A stretch of DNA of 64,000 nt from assembly GCF_019749295.1 (NCBI RefSeq), contig NZ_JACWFG010000002.1, forward strand, positions 82,905 to 146,904. The letters are read 5' to 3'. Positions 53,130 through 59,761 of this stretch are shown here, piece by piece; position 1 is the stretch's first letter; every line of letters starts with the position of its first letter. Below the pieces are notes generated by a model, which saw nothing but the letters and a program-made list of their open reading frames with translations, was not told the origin of the DNA and searched no databases. The DNA is from Neobacillus niacini. GTDB taxonomy: Bacteria > Bacillota > Bacilli > Bacillales > Cytobacillaceae. Position numbers and translations under genes: made by a program.

Positions 53130-53690
53130 CTATTCCTTAGGATGAATAGCACCTATATACTGACAGTACTTTTCTTTCTTTTCCTCAATGGTTCCAAGGT
53201 AATAATCTAATATACTATCAATTTTCATATAGGACGGTCCCACAGTATGTGGATTCCTAAACAAATGGTAGCTGCTCCACGGGTAATATTCTGGCTTCCT
53301 GACCATTTTTGCCTTTACAGGATTTAAGTGAATATAACGGCTAACTTCTAGCATCCCTTCTTTATCTACAATCATCTTGTCATAAAATCTTTTTTCATAG
53401 ACATGTCCCGTTAATCGGTACTTGGTATTGTAATAATTGGCATAGCGCTTGTTGATCAATCCCATGAGTTTTGAAAAAGAAGCGTCTTTTGAGCGAATGA
53501 GAAGATGATAGTGGTTGGTCATTAAACAGTATGAGGCAATCTCAAACGGTATTTTTTCATGGAGCTGGTCAAGGATATGGAAAAAGGCACTGAAGTCAGA
53601 AGCGTTTCGAAAAAGCGGGTCGCGGCGATTGCCACGGCAAACGATATGATAATAACGGTAATTGATCCAAACCCTGTGTGGGCGTGCCAT
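53130..53690 (-). CDS. REP-associated tyrosine transposase (Y1/TnpA-REP type)
   Basis: The 186-residue single-strand DNA transposase is of the IS200/IS605-related RAYT group. It opens MARPHRVW, then YYHIVCRGNRRDPLF. The HUH metal site is H60-Y-H62 in MTNHYHLLI, the nucleophile Tyr lies in RYANYYNTKY (near 83-87) and GHVYEKRFYDKMI follows. The start at 53690 has GGGAGG upstream; a longer frame would add 43 unrelated residues. There are no left-end or right-end IS boundaries. Such proteins spread REP hairpins in trans, and REP-like units are abundant here. The active-site residues all look intact. Confidence 0.9.
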   Translation of the reverse strand: MARPHRVWINYRYYHIVCRGNRRDPLFRNASDFSAFFHILDQLHEKIPFEIASYCLMTNHYHLLIRSKDASFSKLMGLINKRYANYYNTKYRLTGHVYEKRFYDKMIVDKEGMLEVSRYIHLNPVKAKMVRKPEYYPWSSYHLFRNPHTVGPSYMKIDSILDYYLGTIEEKKEKYCQYIGAIHPKE

Positions 53691-54081
53691 TATGCCTCCC
53701 TCGCAATACTTAGTGGTTTTGAAACACCTCTGCGTCTTAGTGTCATAGCTTCCCAATTGTAGTGGTGAGTTATCTTGTTCTCTCCGGCCAAGTCTAAAAT
53801 GGTTCATATAATTTTTCATCGTTTATAGTAAATACAGAGATTAACGAGAAATGGCCTTGGGAAAAACGTTGAATAATGCCTTAAATTACATAGTGAAGGT
53901 TTTTTCGAGAAGTTATTGCTGAAGATATTATACGAGGTATTTCCATACTATATTTCTACAATATATTAGAAAATCCTGCAAAAACTGTGATAAAAATATA
54001 AGAGAGTGCCGGTGTAACGGAAGGTTCTAAATTCCTTCTCACCTGGAATAACTTTGTGTATAATGGACATATAATAAAAAA
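53691..54081. other. Region upstream of the REP transposase
   Basis: About 390 bases with no gene, terminator or known repeat recognised. It should hold the transposase promoter. Confidence 0.35.
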
Positions 54082-54104
54082 GAGAAGTGCTACCAACACT
54101 TCTC
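54082..54104 (-). terminator. Terminator of small-peptide module, copy 1
   Basis: GAGAAGTG / CACTTCTC with a 7-base loop is followed on the minus strand by TTTTTTATTAT. It ends a transcript that would start near 54.4 kb. Copy 2 of the module lacks it. Confidence 0.75.
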
Positions 54105-54142
54105 CATGCAGCCTCGACCGTCAGGGTGGTGGTTGTCAATGT

Positions 54143-54289
54143 TTATATTTTATCTGAACCACCCTTTTGCTTTCGTCGGCGCAGGGTGGTTTCCTTGTAT
54201 TCTAGAATATTTTTTCGAAAAAAGAATGCACCTAATTCCCGCACAATTCCCTTCAGAACTTCTCGTAGAATTTCAAGAAACATTTCCAT
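54143..54289 (-). CDS. Small amphipathic peptide, module copy 1
   Basis: The 48-residue peptide has a predicted amphipathic helix (MEMFLEILREVLKGIVRELG), then a basic tail with Lys and Arg (ETTLRRRKQKGGSDKI). The ribosome site is extremely strong: AAGGAGGTGATGATC before the ATG. The untranslated region has GGGTGGTTGTC upstream and GACAACCACC downstream, which could pair with each other, a feature of type I toxin mRNAs. The DNA of the tail has AACCACCCT / AGGGTGGTT arms. A second copy lies at 55451-55654. Toxin or membrane-active peptide is my inference; the family is not recognised. Confidence 0.6.
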   Translation of the reverse strand: MEMFLEILREVLKGIVRELGAFFFRKNILEYKETTLRRRKQKGGSDKI

Positions 54290-54390
54290 GATCATCACCT
54301 CCTTTCCTAAAAGGAAAGAAGTTCGACAACCACCCACCCCAACAATATTAAGCTGCACCTCCATTCTATCACTCTTTACATATCTAACAA

Positions 54391-54430
54391 CCTAGCAATC
54401 TTCGACAAAAGTCGGGGAGTGACAGGCACC
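54391..54430. repeat. REP-like unit (GTGACAGGCACC family)
   Basis: CCTAGCAATCTTCGACAAAA followed by GTCGGGGAGTGACAGGCACC. It adjoins module copy 1 on one side and a palindromic operator on the other. Close relatives are at 55292 and 55746. Confidence 0.75.
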
Positions 54431-54444
54431 GTGATATATATCAC
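54431..54444. promoter_or_regulatory. Fnr- or Rex-like palindrome before the PAS gene
   Basis: GTGATATATATCAC is a perfect 14-bp palindrome; with its flanks it reads CGTGA-N6-TCACA. It resembles the Bacillus Fnr box (TGTGA-N6-TCACA) with one mismatch and also Rex boxes. It is 102 bases before the PAS gene start. Redox or low-oxygen control is plausible. Confidence 0.6.
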
Positions 54445-54545
54445 AACAAATATCACTGAAAACAATTATCATTTAATTAGGAACCATATTACGTCTTACT
54501 CACTAATATTTGTACTTTATTATTCTCATAAAGGAGTTTTTATAT

Positions 54546-55022
54546 ATGTCTGTAGAAAAATTGTCTGATTTAATTAGTCCTGAAGCGGTAATTAACTTTG
54601 AAACTGGTGCGATTAAAGCAAGCACCTTAGATGCAATCATCAATCTTTTGCCATTTGAAATGGGCTTTTGCGATGCCAACGATATTTTCCGCTGGTATTC
54701 AAATAATCCGCACCGCGTGCACGGTCGCCGTAAAGAAGCGATTGGTCTCCCTGTGCTTGAGCTTCACCCAAAAGTGGCTCATCACGTTGAAAAATTGTTG
54801 AATGATTTCCGTTCAGGAGCACGTGACGAATGGGAATTTTGGTTCCCAAAACGCCATGGTGAAACCGGCCAAATTTACCAAAAGTTTATGGCCGTACGTG
54901 ATGAAGATGGAAAATACCTTGGCTGTATGGATGTGACTATTAATATCGACCTTTTCAAAGGAAAAGAAGGTAAAAACACCCCTGAAACCATTGACGAATT
55001 TATAGCTGTTAAGCCTGAATGA
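54546..55022 (+). CDS. Single PAS-domain protein
   Basis: The 158-residue protein has an N-terminal helix-rich segment (SVEKLSDLISPEAVINFETG), then a PAS domain of the DUF438-associated type (PFEMGFCDANDIFRWYSNNP, then VHGRRKEAIGLPVLELHP). It ends TINIDLFKGKEG with a short tail. There is no output domain. The ATG at 54546 follows AAAGGAG by 9 bases. Such stand-alone PAS proteins may bind heme or a metabolite and act on partners. The Fnr/Rex-like palindrome upstream fits a redox-linked role. A terminator follows directly. Confidence 0.85.
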   Translation: MSVEKLSDLISPEAVINFETGAIKASTLDAIINLLPFEMGFCDANDIFRWYSNNPHRVHGRRKEAIGLPVLELHPKVAHHVEKLLNDFRSGARDEWEFWFPKRHGETGQIYQKFMAVRDEDGKYLGCMDVTINIDLFKGKEGKNTPETIDEFIAVKPE

Positions 55023-55033
55023 TGCAGCCCTAG

Positions 55034-55062
55034 GCAGCCATGGGGCCGGTTCTCATGGCTGC
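55034..55062 (+). terminator. Terminator-like hairpin after the PAS gene, made from a REP-like unit
   Basis: GCAGCCATG / CATGGCTGC stem with loop GGGCCGGTTCT, followed by TTCTT. The loop and stem edge match the GGGGACGGTTCTCATGG repeat family, so this repeat may now act as the terminator. Past it, a degenerate relative GCCATTAGAACTGCCCCCC lies at 55168-55186. Confidence 0.65.
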
Positions 55063-55236
55063 TTCTTAGGCTTATAAACTTATTATTCTGCGAACCCATT
55101 AGTAACTAGATTCATTGGTATCACTTTCTTGGGAGGTCCTCTCTATTTCCTTTCACCACCTATAAAAGCCATTAGAACTGCCCCCCTCAACAAATTGAAA
55201 GCGGCGCGACATAAACCCTAGATTACCAGCGTTTAA

Positions 55237-55277
55237 AGAGACCAGATTCGCTATCGAATCTGGTCTCTCCTTTTTAT
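55237..55277 (+). terminator. Strong terminator without an identified gene
   Basis: A 14-bp perfect stem AGAGACCAGATTCG / CGAATCTGGTCTCT with a 4-base loop and CCTTTTT tail. No protein-coding frame ends before it, so it may end a small RNA or a deleted gene between 55.08 and 55.24 kb. Confidence 0.7.
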
Positions 55278-55291
55278 ATCGAATTTACAGT

Positions 55292-55331
55292 ACAATCAAT
55301 CTTCGACGAAACTCGAGGAGTGACAGGCACC
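55292..55331. repeat. REP-like unit (GTGACAGGCACC family)
   Basis: CAATCTTCGACGAAACTCGA followed by GGAGTGACAGGCACC. On the minus strand it supplies the last codons and stop of a small Cys-rich frame. Confidence 0.75.
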
Positions 55332-55454
55332 GGAATTGAATTCAAAAGCTTGTACATCACCGCAAAAGTAACATGCACACCCTATATTCCTCTTTGTAGC
55401 TGGATCTCTGTAATACGTTTCATAGTCTCCACAAACTGAACATTCAACTTTCAT
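55296..55454 (-). CDS. Small Cys-rich (zinc-ribbon-like) protein, 3' end replaced by a REP unit
   Basis: The 52-codon frame starts MKVECSVCGDYETYY and continues GCACYFCGDVQ, with Cys pairs spaced as in zinc ribbons (CxxC ... CxC-xx-C). The final ~13 codons and stop lie within a REP-like unit, so the native C-terminus is lost or replaced. Its ATG overlaps the stop of module copy 2 (ATGA), but the ribosome site (AGAGAAG) is weak. It may be a truncated gene or a real small protein. Confidence 0.45.
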   Translation of the reverse strand: MKVECSVCGDYETYYRDPATKRNIGCACYFCGDVQAFEFNSGACHSSSFVED

Positions 55455-55654
55455 GTATGACTTCTCTTGGTCCCAGCCTCTACCGTCAGGGTGGTGGTTG
55501 TTAAGACATATTCTTTAGGCGAACCACCCTTTTGCTTGCTACGGCTGCTGGTGGTTTTCTTATTATCCAAAAGACTTCTTAGAACAAAATGAGCACTTAC
55601 TTCACGCACAACTCCTTTCAAAACCTCAATCAGAAATTCAAGAAATGTTTCCAT
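55451..55654 (-). CDS. Small amphipathic peptide, module copy 2 (longer)
   Basis: The 67-residue peptide begins METFLEFLIEVLKGVVREVS, clearly related to copy 1 at 54.2 kb, followed by a basic tail and an added segment with TTTTLTVEAGTKRS. The ribosome site GGAGG lies 8 bases before the ATG. Copy 1 stops earlier; here the frame runs through the conserved CACCACCCTGACGGT stretch. The copy-1 terminator is missing and the frame runs into the Cys-rich gene. Just upstream is a possible hydrophobic short frame (IVGILVVVLLSVFRK) without a standard start codon. Toxin-like function is inference only. Confidence 0.5.
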   Translation of the reverse strand: METFLEFLIEVLKGVVREVSAHFVLRSLLDNKKTTSSRSKQKGGSPKEYVLTTTTLTVEAGTKRSHT

Positions 55655-55745
55655 AATTATCACCTCCTTTCCTAAAAACAGAAAGAAGAACGACTACCAA
55701 TATCCCAACAATATTAAGCTGCACCTCCATCTATCACTGTAACAA

Positions 55746-55785
55746 CCTATCAATCTTCGACAAAAACCGGGGAGTGACAGGCACC
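55746..55785. repeat. REP-like unit (GTGACAGGCACC family)
   Basis: CCTATCAATCTTCGACAAAA followed by ACCGGGGAGTGACAGGCACC. It adjoins module copy 2 in the same relative position as the 54391 unit adjoins copy 1, so peptide gene and REP unit appear to have been duplicated together. Confidence 0.75.
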
Positions 55786-55821
55786 GATTTTTTTTCACCA
55801 ACCTGTCCTTTTCCCTATCTT

Positions 55822-55835
55822 TTCTATATATAGAA
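55822..55835. promoter_or_regulatory. TTCTATATATAGAA palindrome before the replication genes
   Basis: A perfect 14-bp palindrome 79 bases before the initiator-like gene, preceded by CCTGTCCTTT as at 47.03 kb. It could be an operator for the encoded HTH proteins. Confidence 0.5.
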
Positions 55836-55842
55836 GGTGAGA

Positions 55843-55889
55843 AAACAGTGAGCAGCTCGAGGATACCACTCCGAAGGGCATCACTGTTT
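55843..55889 (+). promoter_or_regulatory. Leader inverted repeat of the replication gene cluster
   Basis: AAACAGTGA and TCACTGTTT, nine matching bases separated by 29, lie in the leader just before the ribosome site AAAGGAGAG. It could fold in mRNA or serve as separated half-sites. Confidence 0.35.
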
Positions 55890-55914
55890 CGATGAAAGAA
55901 AAGGAGAGATTGAG

Positions 55915-56652
55915 ATGAGTACGTTGTTGATTAATGAAGCTCCATTGATGATTGTTCCGTCTTTGGCGGTGAAGATTGGAATGAATGAGGCGGTGGTTCT
56001 GCAGCAGATTCATTACTGGTTAAGGATAAGTAAGCACACAATTGAAGGGAAAAAGTGGGTATACAACAGCTATGAGGATTGGCAGAAGCAATTTCCCTTT
56101 TGGTCTGTAAGTACCATTAGACGGACGTTTTATTCGTTAGAAAAGAGCGGTGTTGTGGTATCGGACAATTGGAATGCTATGAAGCTGGATAAAACGAAAT
56201 GGTATACGATCAATTATGAACAACTAGTAGAAATCGAGCAAAGGTGTGAGCCTTCCTCGGCTCAACCTGAACCAGTGGAATTATCAGACTCGACTCCTTT
56301 ACAGTTCAGCTTGGACCAAGCAATACCAGAGAGTACTTCAGAGATTACAACAGAGAAAAAGACTATACCGTATGCGGACATCATTCAGTACCTAAATGAA
56401 AAGACCGGCAAGAGCTTTAAAGCAGATTCCAGGAAAACAAACCACCTCATTCAAGCCAGATTTAACGAAGGCCATACACTGGAGGATTTTAAAAAGGTAA
56501 TAAATTTAAAGTCAGCAGAATGGCAGCTGGATGCCCGGTGGAGTAAATTCCTCCGACCTGAGACTTTATTCGGAACGAAGTTTGAATCGTATCTTAATCA
56601 GCAGCTTGGACAAAAGAACTTATCGGAGGAGGCTTTTAACCTTGAAGACTAA
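55915..56652 (+). CDS. Phage-type replication initiator/DnaD-like protein
   Basis: The 245-residue protein has an N-terminal winged-helix domain (VLQQIHYWLRISKHTIEGKK, then STIRRTFYSLEKSGVVV near 65) and a C-terminal conserved phage domain: YADIIQYLNEKTGKSFKADS and RWSKFLRPETLFG near 210. It resembles proteins that bind origins and recruit a helicase loader in Bacillus phages. The ribosome site is AAAGGAGAG. It overlaps the helicase-loader gene by 11 bases. No capsid or integrase genes surround it, so it is an isolated replication set on the chromosome. Confidence 0.82.
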   Translation: MSTLLINEAPLMIVPSLAVKIGMNEAVVLQQIHYWLRISKHTIEGKKWVYNSYEDWQKQFPFWSVSTIRRTFYSLEKSGVVVSDNWNAMKLDKTKWYTINYEQLVEIEQRCEPSSAQPEPVELSDSTPLQFSLDQAIPESTSEITTEKKTIPYADIIQYLNEKTGKSFKADSRKTNHLIQARFNEGHTLEDFKKVINLKSAEWQLDARWSKFLRPETLFGTKFESYLNQQLGQKNLSEEAFNLED

Positions 56653-56998
56653 ACGAGAAACATACGCGCTGCTTGAGCAAATCAATCTTTATTACGAGCA
56701 GTTTCAAATCACTCAGCAAAAAATTGATAGCTGGCATGAGGTATTACTAGATTTCTCTTATGAAAAGTTACAGCGTAATCTCCTAAAGTATGTGACGTAT
56801 TCCAGCTTCCCGCCGAAAATTTGTGATCTTATCTCAGCTTCAGACAGAATTTCACGCGCCATTCCAGACGTGACGGAGACTTATGCACAGCTGATGAATG
56901 ACCAGCCCCCTGCTAATAAGGAAGTGATTAAAACGGAGCTCGCAAATATATGTAACATTCTTGGCATTCAGAGGGAGGATGAAAATGGAGAGCTATGA
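56642..56998 (+). CDS. Helicase-loader-like protein (G39P/DnaI-type N-terminal)
   Basis: The 118-residue helical protein starts at TTG 56642, with GGAGG 9 bases upstream inside the preceding gene. LLEQINLYYEQFQITQQKID and RNLLKYVTYSSFPPKICDLI resemble loader/inhibitor proteins such as SPP1 G39P, which deliver a DnaB-type helicase to the initiator. It overlaps both neighbours, the helicase gene by 14 bases. The identification rests on size, helical character and position more than on a signature motif. Confidence 0.65.
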   Translation: MKTKRETYALLEQINLYYEQFQITQQKIDSWHEVLLDFSYEKLQRNLLKYVTYSSFPPKICDLISASDRISRAIPDVTETYAQLMNDQPPANKEVIKTELANICNILGIQREDENGEL

Positions 56999-58286
56999 AG
57001 GCAACAGTCAAAGGGTAGAAGAAGCCTTTGTCGGTTCGTTCTTCTTAGACAATGAGCTGGCAAAGGGCTGTTCCATTCAACCGAAACAGCTCTTCTCTCC
57101 CTTCTTAAGAAACCTTTATACTGTGATTCAATCGTTAGCAAAAAAAGGACAACCAATCGACCCGGTAACGGTTCTCGACGAGATTGGAGGGGAACAAATT
57201 GGCAGTGTCGGAGGGATGTCATATCTCTTCTACCTCGCAGGTAGCGTCCCTTCGATTGCACACTTTCATACATATGAAGACGCTGTCCGCAGCCATGATA
57301 AGCGCCGGAAGGCCCTTGCTTATGCGGAGGAATTCAAAAATAAAGTCATGGATGGAGACATTGAACAGGTAGTTAGTGAAGGAATCCACCAATTAATGGA
57401 ATTAGAAGACCTTCAAACAGATGGACAAGACAGCGGTGAAATCTCCCCTAGTTTAATTGAATTATATAGTGAAGGCGAGCGTGATCTCGGTGACATACCT
57501 GGCTGCTCCTCCGGTTTTGGCAAGCTTGATAAGCTGACTGGCGGTTTCCAGGAGTCTGATCTAATCATCATCGGTGCCCGCCCAAGCGTAGGAAAGACCG
57601 CTTTTGCCCTTAACTTAGCGCTTCACCATGCCATTCAAGATGTCAGTGTGATTTTCTCGCTTGAAATGTCTAAAAAGCAGTTGTTAAAGCGCGCTGCCTG
57701 TATTTGCGAAGAAATTAGTTCGGTGAAACTCCGAAATCCCTATCGTTATTTTTCGGAGGATGATTGGGGTAAATACACGAATGCGCTTAGGAGGATTGCG
57801 GGCAGCCAGCTGCATATTTTTGATAAAGCCGGCATGGATGTGAACTATATTTATTCGAAGGTGCGCAGGCTGCGGAAGAAATATGGTGATACTGCACGAT
57901 TACTCGTGATCATTGATTATCTTCAGCTCATTGATGGGGACAGCAAGCACAAAGGAAATCGTCAGGCGGAGATCAGTGAAATCTGCCGGTTCTTAAAGAA
58001 GCTGGCACGAGATTTGAATGTCAGTGTGATTGCTCTTTCGCAGCTAAGCCGCGGCGTAGAGGCCAGGCAGGATAAACGCCCCATGCTTTCGGATCTTCGT
58101 GAGAGCGGCCAGATCGAACAGGACGCAGACACCATCGCCTTCCTCTACCGAGATGATTATTATTCTAAAGACAGCAAGCAGGCAAATAAAATAGAAATTA
58201 TTCTCGCCAAACAGCGAAATGGCCCGATTGGGACGATTGAACTGGAGTTTAAGAAGGAATATGGGAAGTTTGTTGATCTGTCTTGA
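56985..58286 (+). CDS. Replicative DNA helicase (DnaB-like)
   Basis: The 433-residue hexameric helicase has a DnaB N-terminal helical domain (about 10-110, with VEEAFVGSFFLDNELAKGCS) and a RecA-like motor. Walker A is GARPSVGKTAFALN near 197-210, Walker B LLVIIDYLQLIDGD near 310, and the arginine-rich SQLSRGVEARQDKRPMLSDL near 360 follows. The ATG at 56985 has GGAGG 6 bases upstream. Its sequence is that of a phage or second copy rather than the housekeeping gene. It unwinds DNA at forks started by the initiator encoded just before. Confidence 0.92.
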   Translation: MESYEGNSQRVEEAFVGSFFLDNELAKGCSIQPKQLFSPFLRNLYTVIQSLAKKGQPIDPVTVLDEIGGEQIGSVGGMSYLFYLAGSVPSIAHFHTYEDAVRSHDKRRKALAYAEEFKNKVMDGDIEQVVSEGIHQLMELEDLQTDGQDSGEISPSLIELYSEGERDLGDIPGCSSGFGKLDKLTGGFQESDLIIIGARPSVGKTAFALNLALHHAIQDVSVIFSLEMSKKQLLKRAACICEEISSVKLRNPYRYFSEDDWGKYTNALRRIAGSQLHIFDKAGMDVNYIYSKVRRLRKKYGDTARLLVIIDYLQLIDGDSKHKGNRQAEISEICRFLKKLARDLNVSVIALSQLSRGVEARQDKRPMLSDLRESGQIEQDADTIAFLYRDDYYSKDSKQANKIEIILAKQRNGPIGTIELEFKKEYGKFVDLS

Positions 58287-58358
58287 TTGGTTTGGAGTCC
58301 TGAACTTCATAGTGGACCTACACCATCTCTCAAACCTATTAGATGACATGAATGGACT

Positions 58359-58466
58359 ACTTTCAACAAATTTAAATTAATCAAACGTTTGATTAGAACT
58401 AGGATAACCCCTTTTGAAATATGAACTTTAAATGATTTCCAGGGAAATTTATTGTCGAAATAAAAA
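58359..58466. repeat. MITE-like element, copy D (short)
   Basis: Left end ACTTTCAACAAATTT, one TAATCAAACGTTTGATTA (58378-58395) and right end TTGTCGAAATAAAAA. It is about 108 bp, the minimal form of the family. It sits between the helicase gene and the last replication-type gene. Confidence 0.65.
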
Positions 58467-58488
58467 TATAAGAATGGAGTGATGGAAG

Positions 58489-58905
58489 ATGAAAAAGGAA
58501 TCAATGGTATGTACTGACTTTTGGATTGACTCAGAAGGTGTGATGATGACCCCGCAGGATAAGTATTTTTATTTATATCTTCTTTCGAATTCAAGAACAA
58601 ATCATATAGGAGTCTATAAAATTACGAGAAGACAAATGGCTTTTGATTTGGGCTATACGATTGAGACGGTTAACTTGTTAATGGAACGATTCATTCAGCA
58701 CCACAAGCTGATACGTTACAACCCTGAATCACGAGAAATCGGTATTAAAAACTGGGGGAATCATAATCCTTATGACAATTACAAACACGTATTGGATTGT
58801 ATGTACTACGAATTAAAGGGTGTCTGTGATCCCTCCCTGATTCCATATGTTACACAGTCCATTCAAGGGCAGGAAATTCGCGGCCTATATGAATCTTTTT
58901 GTTAA
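58489..58905 (+). CDS. Small replication-type helix-turn-helix protein
   Basis: The 138-residue protein has a winged-helix arrangement: DKYFYLYLLSNSRTNHIGVY, then ITRRQMAFDLGYTIETVNLL near 45 and FIQHHKLIRYNPESREIGIK near 75. It resembles N-terminal domains of phage DnaD-like replication proteins (the second domain is absent, as in truncated forms). The ATG at 58489 follows GGAGTG. It lies in the same direction as the replication set but is separated by a MITE-like copy. Possibly it is the remains of a longer protein. Confidence 0.68.
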   Translation: MKKESMVCTDFWIDSEGVMMTPQDKYFYLYLLSNSRTNHIGVYKITRRQMAFDLGYTIETVNLLMERFIQHHKLIRYNPESREIGIKNWGNHNPYDNYKHVLDCMYYELKGVCDPSLIPYVTQSIQGQEIRGLYESFC

Positions 58906-58967
58906 TAAGGTTGATGTGTTTGATGTTATGTACCAAACGGTCAGACCATTCGCTGACTAGCCAGTAT

Positions 58968-59087
58968 TTAAGAAATCTTATCCGAAGTCAGATTCACATT
59001 GCTCCCAGCTGCTGATGCGGTTGGAACTTGAAAGTTTGCTAAAATAATAGTAAATAAAAATGCTAAAAAAATATATACCTTTTTCAC
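58968..59087 (-). pseudogene. Signal-peptide fragment of a secreted protein
   Basis: GTG at 59087 starts KKVYIFLAFLFTIILANFQV followed by PTASAAGSNVNLTSDKIS and a stop after 39 codons. It is a clear secretion signal with a cleavage site near ASA and only a dozen mature residues, so it is probably the start of a surface protein cut short. It could instead be a short secreted peptide. Confidence 0.55.
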
Positions 59088-59322
59088 TTTCTTCCGCTCT
59101 CCCTTTTTTATAAATCTCTTTGTCTAAAAATTATTATTCCACTACCTTTGAACCGCTCTTTCCTCCTATTTTTTGGATACAGAAAAATATAAACACATTT
59201 TAAACCAATTTTCACCATTTTATTATATAAAATCACCTACGTCCTTTGAACTATAAGTAAATAAAAGGAGAAGAGAGTCGCCAATGAAAACTCTCTCTCC
59301 TTTTATGCTTTAACCTAAAAAA

Positions 59323-59598
59323 TCATCTAATTGTAATTGGTAAAGGCTTGACGTACAACTCTCCATAACTGGAGTTAGAATCAAACCTAATTTGGTAACT
59401 ACCTACTGGCACATCAGCCGGTATGTTCAGACTGACCTGGAAATGACCAATAGCATCAGAATATACATAACCATATGGCTCATTCCAGCCACTTAATTCA
59501 TCACCATTCAAATCAATGTAGACGTACCCCGATTCATTGAGTGGGAATTTTTCTCCCGTTACTTCTAGACTTCCATTTACCGTTGGTGCAGCTTTCAT
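59323..59598 (-). pseudogene. Fragment of a surface or prealbumin-like beta domain
   Basis: The 91-codon frame has TVNGSLEVTGEKFPLNESGY, then NEPYGYVYSDAIGHFQVSLN and DVPVGSYQIRFDSNS, a beta-sandwich pattern typical of repeats in secreted proteins (like those near S8 proteases). It lacks a signal peptide and a stop precedes it by 10 codons, so it is most likely the C-terminal end of a larger gene, perhaps of the S8 protease next door or its partner. Confidence 0.55.
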
Positions 59599-59706
59599 AT
59601 TAGCTGTTGTTGGAGATATTGATATTTTTCATTGAATATCACTACTAAACTATGATTTTGAAACAATACTGTTCATTCACTGATAAACGATTAAAAATCA
59701 TAAAAC

Positions 59707-59731
59707 GACCCTCTTGTAAAACAAGAGGGTC
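59707..59731 (-). terminator. Terminator after the S8 protease
   Basis: An 11-bp stem GACCCTCTTGT / ACAAGAGGGTC with a 3-base loop lies 31 bases past the protease stop. T-runs on both sides (GTTTTA minus, CTTTTT plus) allow use from either strand. Confidence 0.75.
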
Positions 59732-59761
59732 ACTTTTTAATCTTTTACTACTTGAATACTC

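Noticed and set aside
55915..58905. A prophage
   Set aside because: Only replication-type genes are present. No integrase, terminase, portal, capsid, tail or lysis gene is visible on either side.
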